From contig NZ_BBLW01000002.1 in NCBI RefSeq assembly GCF_000971135.1, forward strand, positions 434,001 to 498,000: 64,000 nucleotides of DNA, in the 5' to 3' direction. The stretch comes from Demequina phytophila (lineage in GTDB: Bacteria; Actinomycetota; Actinomycetes; Actinomycetales; Demequinaceae). Shown piece after piece: positions 29,699-38,331 of the stretch; positions within the stretch are counted from its first letter, which is position 1, and every line of letters starts with the position of its first letter. Below the pieces are notes generated by a model. The model made no database searches, was not told the origin of the DNA, and worked only from the letters and a program-made list of their open reading frames with translations. Position numbers and translations under genes: made by a program.

Positions 29699-31027
29699 AT
29701 GCCCCGCGCCCGCACCATCGTCCTCGCCGCCGCGGCCACCGTCGCCGTCGGCGTCACCGCCGCCTACTGGTACGAGCGGCCCATGCTCCTCACCGGCACG
29801 GGCTACGCCGCGCACAACGCGTGCGCCGTCGCCGAGGTCGCCGGCCGGGACGATGCGGCGGCCGACCTCCCCGCGAACCCCCTGGTGCCCGTCCTGCGCA
29901 CCTCGGTCGCGGACGGCGAGGCGTCCACCACCATCCTCGGGGTGCTCGCGAAGCAGCGGGCTTGGGCGACACCCGGGTACGGCTGCACCCTCGCGCACGA
30001 GCGGCCCGAGGGCCTCCCCGCGCCGACGGCCGTGGACGCGAACCTCTACACCGACCTCCCGCTCACCCCGGGAGACGATGCGGCGGTCACGGAGGCGCTG
30101 GCGTACGGCTTCGGCGACGACCTGGGTGAGGAGGAGCGCGACGCGCTCGGCACCCGCGGCGTGGTGGTGCTGAAGGACGGCGAGCTGGTGGCCGAGCGCT
30201 ACGCCGACGGCTTCGGGCCCGAGACGCCGCAGCTCGGGTGGTCGATGACCAAGAGCGTGACCAACCTGCTGGTGGGGCGCCTGGTGCAGGAGGGGGAGGT
30301 GTCGCTCGACGACGACCACCTGGTGGAGACGTGGACCGACGGCCGCGCCGACATCACGGTGCGTCAGCTCATGCAGATGACGTCGGGCCTCGCATGGGAC
30401 GAGACGTACGATCTCGGCACGCCCATCACCCAGATGCTCTACGGCGAGGGCGACATGGGCGCGTACGTCGCGTCGCAGGAGCTCGCGCACCAGCCCGGGT
30501 CCTACCTGCAGTACTCGAGCGGGTCGACCACGCTGCTGTGCGACGTGGTGACGGAGGGTCGCGGGGGAGCGGACGCGCCGCGCGCGCAGGTGTTCGCGCC
30601 GCTGGGCCTGTCGAGCGCCGTCATGGAGGTGGATGCGGCCGGGACACCCGTGTGCTCGTCGTACATGTGGGCGACGCCGCGCGACTGGGCGACCGTCGGG
30701 CAGTTCGTGCTCCAGGACGGCGTGTGGGACGGCGAGCGGCTGCTGCCCGAGGGCTGGGTCGCGGAGTCGACCGTGCCCGTCGACACCGACGTCGAACCCG
30801 GTTCCGACGGCTACGCCTCCGGCTGGTGGGCGAACACCCGGCCCGACCGTTCGGTGGTGGACCCGGAGCTGCCCGCGGACGCGTACTCCGCGTCGGGCCA
30901 CGACGGCCAGAAGGTGATCGTGGTGCCGTCCGAGGGGCTGGTGATCGCCCGCCTGGGCTTCACTCCCGAGGCCGACGACAACCGCGTGCTGACGATGGCG
31001 GAGCAGGTGATCGACGCGCTCGGGTGA
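29699..31027 (+). CDS. Serine hydrolase of the beta-lactamase/DD-peptidase family (PF00144 type), membrane-anchored
   Basis: A protein of 442 residues with one N-terminal hydrophobic segment (TIVLAAAATVAVGVTAAY), so exported and anchored or secreted. The catalytic Ser-x-x-Lys is S182-M-T-K185 in LGWSMTKSVTNL. The second motif is YSSGST (Tyr/Ser-like), and a C-terminal HDGQK appears in place of the KTG box. The fold is class C beta-lactamase/esterase. Possible roles are peptidoglycan or ester hydrolysis; true beta-lactamase activity is not implied. A longer upstream frame was rejected as it covers the helicase promoter region. It carries a CGCATCGTCC copy near residue 50. Confidence 0.85.
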   Translation: MPRARTIVLAAAATVAVGVTAAYWYERPMLLTGTGYAAHNACAVAEVAGRDDAAADLPANPLVPVLRTSVADGEASTTILGVLAKQRAWATPGYGCTLAHERPEGLPAPTAVDANLYTDLPLTPGDDAAVTEALAYGFGDDLGEEERDALGTRGVVVLKDGELVAERYADGFGPETPQLGWSMTKSVTNLLVGRLVQEGEVSLDDDHLVETWTDGRADITVRQLMQMTSGLAWDETYDLGTPITQMLYGEGDMGAYVASQELAHQPGSYLQYSSGSTTLLCDVVTEGRGGADAPRAQVFAPLGLSSAVMEVDAAGTPVCSSYMWATPRDWATVGQFVLQDGVWDGERLLPEGWVAESTVPVDTDVEPGSDGYASGWWANTRPDRSVVDPELPADAYSASGHDGQKVIVVPSEGLVIARLGFTPEADDNRVLTMAEQVIDALG

Positions 31028-31085
31028 GGTGAGTCGCACCCGATAGGCTCGCACGAGGATCAGTGGCATTGGAGGAGCGCGAGCA

Positions 31086-31637
31086 GTGCACGAGATCAGA
31101 TATCGGTCGGGATGCTTGCGCCGTGAGCTGCGTTCCGGGTCGCCCCAGTTGATGGTGATCGGTACCCTCCTGGTGCTGGTGGGCGGGGCGGCGGTCGCAT
31201 TCCGCGATTTGCTTTCGAGTGCATCCTCCCGGATGGCCGCGCCAACGTCGGCGGTGATCGTCGGCGTTCCGCTCTTGGTAGCCGGGGTCCTCGTGCTCAT
31301 GGTGATGACGGTCAGGCTCCTCCAGGCGGCACGACGCGTCCCTGTGCTTCGCGTCGTCGCCGGCGCAGTGGATGTCTCCGTTGCGGGCGCGACGTCTCCG
31401 TGGCCGTGGAGTTCGATTTCCGCAGCGCGCGGCGATGAAGTCCCGCTGTGGGTCGAGCGCCGGGGCGAGAACTCTCCCATGCGCGTGATCCACATCGGTC
31501 CGGTGGTGCGCCGCCGGGGCGAACTTCGCGTGGTCGTACCTAGCGAAGAGGTGCACCCCCTCGTCCATGACCTCCGCGTCGCGCTGGATACTGCTGGCAT
31601 CACCCTGACCTACGAGGCGGCAACGTCGCAGCCATAG
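31086..31637 (+). CDS. Small two-helix membrane protein of unknown function
   Basis: A protein of 183 residues from a GTG at 31086 with GGAGGAG about nine bases upstream. Two hydrophobic segments are LMVIGTLLVLVGGAAVAF (about 23-40) and PTSAVIVGVPLLVAGVLVLM (about 53-72), followed by a cytoplasmic or extracytoplasmic soluble half with PMRVIHIGPVVRRRGELRVV. No known family was recognised. It is the last native gene before the element and probably lay just downstream of glnA's terminator before insertion. Base use is less GC-rich than its left neighbours. Confidence 0.7.
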   Translation: MHEIRYRSGCLRRELRSGSPQLMVIGTLLVLVGGAAVAFRDLLSSASSRMAAPTSAVIVGVPLLVAGVLVLMVMTVRLLQAARRVPVLRVVAGAVDVSVAGATSPWPWSSISAARGDEVPLWVERRGENSPMRVIHIGPVVRRRGELRVVVPSEEVHPLVHDLRVALDTAGITLTYEAATSQP

Positions 31638-31780
31638 TGCCGACGCCACGTAGGTCCCGCCTACACGCGCGGGTCTGCGGGAGATTCGCGTCGTGGTGGG
31701 GCATCTCAGGTGTGAGGCGCGCCCGCACACGGTGACGCCGGGCGCCGCCCCGAGCCCGCGCATCGTCCCTGGCAAAGCGG

Positions 31781-31815
31781 AAGGCCCGCCTCCCCTCGAC
31801 GGGGAGACGGGCCTT
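31781..31815. terminator. Displaced ancestral glnA terminator
   Basis: AAGGCCCGCCTCCCC (31781-31795), 5-bp loop, GGGGAGACGGGCCTT (31801-31815): 15-bp stem with one G-T mismatch. On the minus strand it directly follows the copied glnA end at the left element junction, so it was most likely the original terminator of glnA, now 24.6 kb away from it. Confidence 0.75.
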
Positions 31816-31826
31816 CGCGATGAGCG

Positions 31827-31860
31827 CTACGGCCTAGCAGTCGTAGTAGAGCTCGAACTC
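31827..31860. other. Left attachment site (att) of the integrated element
   Basis: This 34-bp sequence matches 56433-56466 with one mismatch (C at 31834 versus T at 56440); 26 bases from 31835 are identical. Read on the minus strand it encodes the glnA end EFELYYDC followed by TAG. It is the remnant of the original glnA 3' end and defines the left limit of the element. Confidence 0.9.
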
Positions 31861-32077
31861 CACGGACCTGACCTGTACCTGGCCTTGCTTGATGTACCTG
31901 GGATGTTGATTGGTGGGCATCGATGGTGAGCCACGCGTAGAGGTGATTCAAACATGTCCACTTTCATGTCCACCTCCCGAGGTCCGCGAAGGCGAAGGCA
32001 CAGGGCGCGTTGCGGGTCATGCAAGGTCGACCGGGTGCGGAGTCGAGTCGTGCGCGCGGGTGACGTGGTGGCTGCGA
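31861..32077. other. Left end of the element, non-coding, with short repeats
   Basis: This stretch, together with the att site and native DNA to its left, forms a 440-bp gene-free region. TGTACCTGG occurs at about 31874 and 31893. ACATGTCCA (31952-31960) followed by CATGTCCAC (31965-31973) mirrors the pair ACATGTCC/ACATGTCC at 56382-56401 at the other end. These may be arm-type integrase or excisionase binding sites. No gene was seen. Confidence 0.5.
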
Positions 32078-34303
32078 CTACGCTCGCGGCTTGCGAGCGT
32101 TCTGCGCTCTCATGTCGAGTCCCAGTTGCTCTCCTGCAAGGGCGATGTCGTTGGTCGCCCAACGTGCCGCGTAGTGTCGCAGCGCTGTCTTCGCCTGCGA
32201 AGGCGTCAGGCCCGACTCGTAGCGGCGGCGCACCTCCGCGTAGCGTTCGATCGCCTCGAACGCGTCGTAGCGCCACTCGGCCTCCGCGGCGGCGCGCGCG
32301 TGAGCGCTCAGCCAATCTCGGCCGACGTGCCCTGCGATACGCATCGCATCTTCGAGCAAGCCGGATGGGGTGGTGGGAAGTTCGCGACTCGACACCTTCG
32401 CAGATGCGCGCTGGGGGAAGGCGGCGGTGAGCGCGTCGCGAGTTGCCAGGTAACGCAGCTCCCTTTCCGCGCCTCCTGAGGTTGAGCGCTTCGCGCGATG
32501 CGCTTCATCCCAGTAGTCGTCGCGGATCTTGAGCAGATCCACCGCTGCGGCGGTGAGGTCTGCGAGTCCGCGCGGAAGTGTGACGCCGCGCTCTGCCTGG
32601 CGGACGGCGAAGTCTTCGACGTACTTGGGCAGGTCAGACAGCGGTGGGTGCGCGTACGGACCATTGACTGTGAACCACGGCGTCGCGACGTACTGCTGGA
32701 AGTAGCAGATGGTCGCTCGCGTCAGCAACGGGAACTGCGTGTCGTTGGACTCTGCGCCCGTGCGGGTTGTGGTCGGCCACAGTTGGTCGATCCGTGCCCT
32801 GAGCCAGTCTGGGAGCGCCGCAGCGCGCCACTTTCTCTCGGTCCAGAAGCCGCTTCGCATGAAGTGGAGGTGAGTCAGCAGCGATCCCGTGTCCCCTTGG
32901 TCGATGGGTCGGTCGCACAGCGCGGCCAGCCTCTCGCCGGCCCACGCGCCATATGCCTCAAGGGCCGCGAAGTGCTCTTCAAGAGAGGTGTGCGGCGTCG
33001 CGGGCACCGCGAAAGTTGGCGGCGGCGCAGGCGGGACGGCGTGAGCGTGGGCCGTTGCGGCGGCGTTGCCACCGACGTAGCGATGGAGCTCAGTGGAGCC
33101 GGTCTCGAACAGCAGGGCTGCCAGCGTTTCGGAGGTCTTTGGAACGAGCTTGACGAGGGGTACGGTGCCGTCTTTGCGGGCGTTCTTGCTGTATCGATCG
33201 AAAAACGGTTGTGCGGCGAGAGCCAGCGCTCGCTGTCCAAGGTTGTCGGCTGTGTGTGCCCAGGAACGTACCCAGTCGGCTCGTAGCCGTACGAACTCAG
33301 CGTCGGGTAGGTCGGGGTCTACGAGAGTGCGGATCGGTTCCCGGTCAATCCCGAGGAAGTCGGCCGCGGTGACCGCCTCCGCGAGCGCACGTGCAGCGCC
33401 GGTGGGCGTGGCTGGTCCCATGCCTGCGCGGACCCGAAGGGGTTGGGTGAGGGCGCGCATGGCGGGCGCAACTACTTCGGTGAGTACCAGGTCGGCAGGC
33501 TTGCCTGCGAAGGCTCTCTCGCCCGTATCGCGCAGGCCTTCGTGTATCTGGCTTGCGCTCAACGACGTCCAAGCGTGCGCGGTCCACGCGCCGAGCGCCT
33601 CGAAGTCGTCGCTTTGGCTGGGGAGCTTGTCCACAGGCATCGAGGCCTGGGCGAGATACCAAGCGAACTCCGCGTGACGCTTGACGATCTGAGGAAGGCG
33701 CAGCGGATCTCGCGCGATCCTTCTGGGTGCGCTCTTCGACCACTCGACACGGCCACCGAGGTGTCTGTTCGCGATAGCGACTGCGGGCTTGAGCGCGTCG
33801 ATGTAGCGGCACGTCGGGTGCGAGCGCGTATAGCCCTCGCCATCGAGTTCGAAGAAGGGCTCGCCGGTCAACGCGCACCCCATGAAGGCGCGGGCAACTT
33901 CGGTGAGTGGTTGGTGTGCCGACCACCACTCCAACCGCGCGGGTGCGGGTTCTTCGGTGCCACGCCAGTCCACCTTCGTCGAAGCTGCCCGTAGCAACAC
34001 ATCGAGGTCGCCACCGATCGGCTGCTCGGGACTCGGCCGAAAGGCGAGAAGTTCCGGCACGGGCAAGTTGCGGGCGAGTTCAAGGTGTCCGTCGCGCGCC
34101 GCAATGGTCCAACGCGCAGCGTTCAGAGTGCGCGTGTCGATGTCTGCCTGAAGCTCGGCCGTCCAGCGTCTGTCGAACGAGTCCAGCACCTCCCACCCGT
34201 CAGCGCCGAGCGCCTGAGCCAGGGCTTGGAGTGCGTCGTCCTGCGCGTCGTCGTCGATGTCCATCGCGCGCTTGTAGCGGCGGTAGGCCTCGTCCGCGTC
34301 CAT
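32078..34303 (-). CDS. Large protein of unknown function (741 residues)
   Basis: Begins MDADEAYRRYKRAMDIDDDA at the ATG at 34303. It is soluble and mostly helical by composition, with no signal peptide, clear membrane helix or motif that I recognise. Notable stretches are ARAFMGCALTGEPFFELDGE, WSAHQPLTEVARA, a proline-rich linker VPPAPPPTFAVPATPHTSLE near residue 470, and a C-terminal helical region with RRYESGLTPSQAKTALRHYA. It is the leftmost gene of the element, next to the att site. It is divergent from the YbjQ-like gene, with 164 bp between starts. Being alone next to a boundary, it is a likely cargo gene, possibly defence-related; this is a guess from position only. Confidence 0.7.
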   Translation of the reverse strand: MDADEAYRRYKRAMDIDDDAQDDALQALAQALGADGWEVLDSFDRRWTAELQADIDTRTLNAARWTIAARDGHLELARNLPVPELLAFRPSPEQPIGGDLDVLLRAASTKVDWRGTEEPAPARLEWWSAHQPLTEVARAFMGCALTGEPFFELDGEGYTRSHPTCRYIDALKPAVAIANRHLGGRVEWSKSAPRRIARDPLRLPQIVKRHAEFAWYLAQASMPVDKLPSQSDDFEALGAWTAHAWTSLSASQIHEGLRDTGERAFAGKPADLVLTEVVAPAMRALTQPLRVRAGMGPATPTGAARALAEAVTAADFLGIDREPIRTLVDPDLPDAEFVRLRADWVRSWAHTADNLGQRALALAAQPFFDRYSKNARKDGTVPLVKLVPKTSETLAALLFETGSTELHRYVGGNAAATAHAHAVPPAPPPTFAVPATPHTSLEEHFAALEAYGAWAGERLAALCDRPIDQGDTGSLLTHLHFMRSGFWTERKWRAAALPDWLRARIDQLWPTTTRTGAESNDTQFPLLTRATICYFQQYVATPWFTVNGPYAHPPLSDLPKYVEDFAVRQAERGVTLPRGLADLTAAAVDLLKIRDDYWDEAHRAKRSTSGGAERELRYLATRDALTAAFPQRASAKVSSRELPTTPSGLLEDAMRIAGHVGRDWLSAHARAAAEAEWRYDAFEAIERYAEVRRRYESGLTPSQAKTALRHYAARWATNDIALAGEQLGLDMRAQNARKPRA

Positions 34304-34467
34304 AGATGGGGACTGTAGTGCGTCGCGCTTTTCGCCACGCGACGCTCGCCGAAGCGCGCGCAGGCCCAGGGAGCGCGCTCGACATCGCGAACACGTCGTG
34401 CGACGAGTTCTTCCAGAACTCGACACGGCGCGCCTTGGTCTCGCCGTGCAGCAGCCCGGCCATCCTG

Positions 34468-35064
34468 GTGGATGTGATCATCACCACCACCGCCAACGTC
34501 GAAGGTTCCGTGATCGTCGAGTACATGCGACCGATCGCCGTCCACATCGTCGAAGGCACGGACTTCGTCAGCGACGCCATCGCGGGCTTCTCCGATGCGT
34601 TCGGCGGGCGGTCGAAGACGTACGAGGCCGCGCTGGCGCGCATGCATGCAACTGCGACAGCCGAGGTTGAGGCCCGAGCCACCGCGGTCGGCGCGACTGG
34701 CGTGGTGGGCCTGCGGTACGACCTCGACTCCGTGTCGGGCAAGGGCATGCAGATCTTCGTCCTGAACGTCACCGGAACTCCGGTCGTCCTGCGGACCCCT
34801 GACGAGGTGGCTGCGGCGTCCGCTGACGCCAAGCGGCGGGAGCAAGCGCGTGTGGATGCCGAGAAGGAGCGTCGCGAGCGCATCGCCGCGACCGGTGACT
34901 CGCTTGCGGACTTCCTTTCCGATCCGGCACTCGCCGCGGAGGCGCGGGAAGTGCTGCGCCTGTACGGGCGGAGCGTGCTCGTGGGCTTCCTTGCACGGCG
35001 GCGTGACGAGCTTGGCCTACCGCCGCTGGAGCTCGACGTCGACAGCCTGCCGGCCACGATCTGA
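34468..35064 (+). CDS. YbjQ/DUF74-family protein with C-terminal helical extension
   Basis: A protein of 198 residues from the GTG at 34468 (a GTG at 34474 is also possible; no strong ribosome site is seen). Residues 1-110 match the YbjQ family: VIITTTANVEGSVIVEYMRP ... GGRSKTYEAALARMHATATA ... AVGATGVVGLRYDLDSVSG. Family members form ring-shaped oligomers and their function is poorly known. The C-terminal 90 residues are charged helix (KRREQARVDAEKERRERIAA) and a small terminal domain. It is divergent from the 741-residue protein, so the two may share a regulatory region. Confidence 0.75.
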   Translation: MDVIITTTANVEGSVIVEYMRPIAVHIVEGTDFVSDAIAGFSDAFGGRSKTYEAALARMHATATAEVEARATAVGATGVVGLRYDLDSVSGKGMQIFVLNVTGTPVVLRTPDEVAAASADAKRREQARVDAEKERRERIAATGDSLADFLSDPALAAEAREVLRLYGRSVLVGFLARRRDELGLPPLELDVDSLPATI

Positions 35065-35209
35065 CCGCTGTCCCTCGGCTTTGGTGCTTGGATCAAGGCC
35101 GTCTCGCCTGCCTGGCGCATGGCCGACGTCGGACAGCGCGCGCGCAGGGTCATCGTGTGAGGTCGAGCGAGAACGGCGCACTTGGCCCCGACGCACGAAA
35201 AGCCTGCCT

Positions 35210-35240
35210 GGCCCGGTCTCGCCGAGGGCGAGACCGGGCC
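35210..35240. terminator. Terminator hairpin after the second integrase gene
   Basis: GGCCCGGTCTCGCC (35210-35223), loop of 3, GGCGAGACCGGGCC (35227-35240): a perfect 14-bp stem. It lies 9 bp beyond the stop of the minus-strand integrase gene and is followed on that strand by AGGC...TTTTCG. Confidence 0.8.
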
Positions 35241-35248
35241 GTGAGCGA

Positions 35249-36133
35249 TCAAGCAGCGCCGTCGAGCGCGTGAGCGTAGGTGTCGAGCGTCGTGCTGGCT
35301 CTTGCGTGGCCGAGCCGTCGTTGCACCGTGAGGATGTCACAGCCGTCTGCGATCAGCCGGGATGCGTACCAGTGACGCAGGTCGTGCACGCGTAGCCCGT
35401 CTGCGAGATCGCACCCGGTTCGCTGGTGGGTCCAGACGCGGTTGATGCTGCCCGGATGGAGGGGATGATCGTCCAAGGTGCCTGCAACGAAACCAGGGCC
35501 TTTTCGTGACACGGGTGCGAGCACCGCAGCCAGCTCAGGTGCGATCGGGATGGTGCGGTAGGAGTCGTACTTGGGGGCGACAACCTGCGACCCGCCGCCG
35601 GGAGTGAGTTGGATCTGGCGGCGTACCGCGAGCCGTCCGGCGTCGAGGTCTACGTCGTCCCAGGTGAGGGCGCGGGCTTCTCCCAACCTGAGTCCGGCGT
35701 AGGCGCACAGCGCGAACAGGCGGTCGTACGGCGGCGGGCTGCTACGCACGAGGCGGTCGACCTGGGTAGCCGTGGGCATGGCCGTGGTGGTGGCTCGGGT
35801 AGTCGCCCGAGGCAGGCGCACCCCGACGGCGGGGTTGGCGGGGATGAGGCCGTCGCGCACGGCCGAGTAGAGCACAGCACGGACGTTGGAGACGCGGGTG
35901 CGGATGGTGGCGGGGGCGAGGCCCTCGTCGTGCATGGTCCGCACCCAGGTCTCGATGTCGGCGTGCGTGATCGCCGTCAGCGCAGTGTGCCGGTGGGGGA
36001 AGGTGCGGGCGGTGAGGTCGATCGCGCGGGTGGACTGCGGAGTCCAGATCTGGCGGGCGGCGTAGACGCTGTAGTAGTCGGCGAAGGTGATGCCGCGGCG
36101 TCGCGGGGCTCGGGGGTGTCGTGGCGTACGCAT
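35249..36133 (-). CDS. Tyrosine recombinase (second integrase)
   Basis: A protein of 294 residues from the ATG at 36133 with AGGA about seven bases upstream. The catalytic set is complete: Arg149 (CAYAGLRLGEARAL), Lys188 (APKYDSYRTI), His250 and Arg253 (VHDLRHWYASRL), His276 (RRLGHARAST) and Tyr286 (LDTYAHAL). The N-terminal SAM-like domain is also present. It closes a four-gene operon with DUF4192 and DUF932 genes. It is distinct from the integrase at the right end, and may belong to an older plasmid or element merged into this one. No att-like repeat was seen beside it. Confidence 0.9.
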   Translation of the reverse strand: MRTPRHPRAPRRRGITFADYYSVYAARQIWTPQSTRAIDLTARTFPHRHTALTAITHADIETWVRTMHDEGLAPATIRTRVSNVRAVLYSAVRDGLIPANPAVGVRLPRATTRATTTAMPTATQVDRLVRSSPPPYDRLFALCAYAGLRLGEARALTWDDVDLDAGRLAVRRQIQLTPGGGSQVVAPKYDSYRTIPIAPELAAVLAPVSRKGPGFVAGTLDDHPLHPGSINRVWTHQRTGCDLADGLRVHDLRHWYASRLIADGCDILTVQRRLGHARASTTLDTYAHALDGAA

Positions 36134-36154
36134 GGTGAGTCCTGTCGTGTTGGT

Positions 36155-36189
36155 GGCGTCGGCCAAGCGGAAGGTGCCTGGCCGACGCC
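36155..36189. terminator. Hairpin between DUF4192 and integrase genes
   Basis: GGCGTCGGCCA (36155-36165) pairs perfectly with TGGCCGACGCC (36179-36189). It is one of four intergenic hairpins within the same minus-strand operon. No T-run follows, so termination is partial or absent. Confidence 0.5.
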
Positions 36190-36197
36190 GGTGGGGT

Positions 36198-37100
36198 TCA
36201 GCGGATGCGGGTGGCCCAGCCGGGCTGGATGGCGTGGTCGAACGTGTAGCCGAGCAGGTGGGCGAGCCGGTAGCCGTCGTCGGACTCGAGGGCGAAGTCG
36301 AGGTGGCGGATCGCCCTGGAGGTCTCGCCTCGCCACCAGCTGATGAGGGTCAGCAGCGTCCGCGCCGGGGCGTGCGTCTCCACGGGCAGGGCGGCGACGA
36401 TCTGGCTCAGCAGCGCCTCGTGGGCGTCGACCCGGGTGCCGGGCCGCTCGCCCGTGACGGGGTCGATGATCAGCCCCAACGCGCGCCCCGCCTGTTCCTC
36501 GGTGGGGCCGCCGGTCTCTGCGGGCTTGAGCGTCAGTCCGGTCAGGTGGACGATGACGGCGTCACGCAGGTGCACGTTCGTCAGGCAGGCTGCGGCTGCG
36601 CCGATCATGCCGGCGGGGAGGTAGCGACCCGTGCGAGCGCGCTCCAACGCACGCAGGTAGTCCGCCAGATCCGGGGTAGCGCTTTCGAAGGCTCGCTGTG
36701 CGCGTGCCTGGAAGGCGGCATGCGCGGGCGTGATGACGGCGAGATCGCTCTGACGGATGCCGGAGGGTGTCTCGTCGATGAGCACCGTGGTGGTGCGGCC
36801 GATGTGCGTGGCCAGTAGGGCGTCGGTGAGGGCGTGGTCGACCTCGGTGAGTTCGCTGGCGTCGCGCTCGGTCCAGTACGACACCGTCACGTCGTAGGCG
36901 TCGGCGTCGGCGAACGCAGCGGCGGCGCGAACGAGCACCTCGTGGTGGGGTTCGGCGAGGAGGGGTTCGAGGTCGATGCGGGCGATCGGCCCGGCTCGGT
37001 GGGTGGGGGTGATGACGAGGCTGTCCTCGGGGCAGTAGCCGAGTGAGCAGATCGTGCTCTCGCGCAGCGTCGTGCTGGCGGTGTGCTGGGTGGTGGACAT
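36198..37100 (-). CDS. DUF4192-family protein
   Basis: A protein of 300 residues with the typical DUF4192 N-terminus (LGYCPEDSLVITPTHRAGPI), ATHIGRTTTVLIDETP, and a C-terminal QPGWATRIR. The family is common on actinobacterial plasmids and integrative elements; its function is unknown. It lies between DUF932 and integrase genes, separated from each by a hairpin. Confidence 0.8.
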   Translation of the reverse strand: MSTTQHTASTTLRESTICSLGYCPEDSLVITPTHRAGPIARIDLEPLLAEPHHEVLVRAAAAFADADAYDVTVSYWTERDASELTEVDHALTDALLATHIGRTTTVLIDETPSGIRQSDLAVITPAHAAFQARAQRAFESATPDLADYLRALERARTGRYLPAGMIGAAAACLTNVHLRDAVIVHLTGLTLKPAETGGPTEEQAGRALGLIIDPVTGERPGTRVDAHEALLSQIVAALPVETHAPARTLLTLISWWRGETSRAIRHLDFALESDDGYRLAHLLGYTFDHAIQPGWATRIR

Positions 37101-37129
37101 GAGGGTGTTCCTTTCTGGGCATGCGAGAA

Positions 37130-37167
37130 GCCCCGCCGCGCCTTCCGTGGAGAAGGAGCGACGGGGC
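37130..37167. terminator. Hairpin between DUF932 and DUF4192 genes
   Basis: GCCCCGCCGC (37130-37139) pairs with GCGACGGGGC (37158-37167) with one mismatch. On the minus strand the stem is followed by TTCTCGCATGCCC and then the ribosome site AAAGGA of the DUF4192 gene, the same layout as the other gaps of this operon. Confidence 0.5.
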
Positions 37168-37182
37168 CGGATCTGGGAGCTG

Positions 37183-38253
37183 TCAGGCGGTGGCGAGCAC
37201 TCGGGTGAGCGTCGCGTAGGCGGCGTGGTCGACGGTGTCGAAGTCGCCGGTGACGGTGCGCAGCTGGTTGCGCTCGGCGCGGGATGCGCCGCGGACGGGT
37301 CGAGCGTGGTGCTCGTAGGTGTTGACGGCCTGGAGGACGCCGTGGGCGGTGCCGCGCCACGGGGTCACCCGCAGGTCGGTCGCCCACAGCTGGGCGAGGG
37401 TGTCGCGCTTGGTGGTCGCCAGCGTGAGCGCCCTGCCAGCAAGCGGCGTGCCCTTGCTGTCGATGCGCGGCACCCAGGCGTCCAGGAAGCGCCCGTAGGC
37501 GGCTTCGGAGACGGGGGTGGCGCACAGGTGCGCCACCTGCTCTTGGAACGCGTCAGCGGTGCTGTAGACGAGCGCCAGCGCATCGCGGGCGGTCGCGAGC
37601 TTCAGCCCCGAGTGGCGGGAGTGGCGCACCCGGAAGGTGGGGCTGTCCTCACCGAGGGCGACGGCCCGCGTGTTGTCGCAGACCGTGTCGGTCACCGTTC
37701 GCTTGTAGGTCGTCGCGAGCGATCCGTCGAACGTCGTCGTCGCCAGCAGGTTGGGGAGGAACTTGACTCCTTCGGGCGTCGTGATCGAGTCCGGGACCGA
37801 CACCTCGACCCACGCGACCGCGCCGTCCCTGAGAAGCCCTGCCGAGCTGATCGACAGGTCGTCATCAAGGATGCTCGCGACGGTCTCGAGCAGCCACCGT
37901 CGGTAGGGGTGGGGCTCGTACGCGTCGGTGAAGATCCCCATGACGTGGCCGTCGGTGCGGTCGGAGCGGACGATGGCCTGCAGGCCATCAACGGTGACCC
38001 AGCGGACGGGATGTCCGTCAGCGTCCAGATGCGTCATGGTCGCGATGTCGGCTGGCCGTTCCAGCGCGATCGGACGGGACTGGGCATCCCAGTCGAACAG
38101 CCGGCGCGCGACGTCGGCGACGGGGATCGCACCCGGGTAGTGGTTCGACTCGGCCCCTTGGAGATCAGCCCGGTAGTGCCAGGCCGTCCCCCGCGCGTCG
38201 GTGTGACCGATCAAGGTCTGGGTGTTGAGGGTGGCGAGCGTTTCCTTGCTCAT
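37183..38253 (-). CDS. DUF932-family (plasmid/phage-like) protein
   Basis: A protein of 356 residues, DUF932-type: an N-terminal LNTQTLIGHTDARGTAWHYR, a central HVMGIFTDAYEPHPYRRWLL, and VRHSRHSGLKLATARDALAL. DUF932 proteins occur on plasmids, phages and integrative elements; their role is not established. It is the second gene of the operon. It has a good ribosome site (AAGTGAAGGAGCACGATC before the ATG). Confidence 0.82.
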   Translation of the reverse strand: MSKETLATLNTQTLIGHTDARGTAWHYRADLQGAESNHYPGAIPVADVARRLFDWDAQSRPIALERPADIATMTHLDADGHPVRWVTVDGLQAIVRSDRTDGHVMGIFTDAYEPHPYRRWLLETVASILDDDLSISSAGLLRDGAVAWVEVSVPDSITTPEGVKFLPNLLATTTFDGSLATTYKRTVTDTVCDNTRAVALGEDSPTFRVRHSRHSGLKLATARDALALVYSTADAFQEQVAHLCATPVSEAAYGRFLDAWVPRIDSKGTPLAGRALTLATTKRDTLAQLWATDLRVTPWRGTAHGVLQAVNTYEHHARPVRGASRAERNQLRTVTGDFDTVDHAAYATLTRVLATA

Positions 38254-38283
38254 GATCGTGCTCCTTCACTTGGGCATGAGAAA

Positions 38284-38311
38284 GCCCCCGTGCCTGGGCG
38301 GCGACGGGGGC
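38284..38311. terminator. Hairpin between the 99-residue protein and DUF932 genes
   Basis: GCCCCCGT (38284-38291) and ACGGGGGC (38304-38311). On the minus strand the stem is followed by TTTCTCATGCCC, then the ribosome site AAGGAG of the DUF932 gene. It resembles an intrinsic terminator. Confidence 0.55.
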
Positions 38312-38331
38312 GAGGTTTACGGGGTTGGGGA

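Noticed and set aside
31954-32479. Plus-strand frames near the left element end
   Set aside because: They overlap the 3' end of the 741-residue gene on the opposite strand, lack ribosome sites and are Arg-rich.
35100-35248. A second att site beside the second integrase
   Set aside because: I found the integrase terminator but no direct repeat matching a sequence elsewhere in the window.
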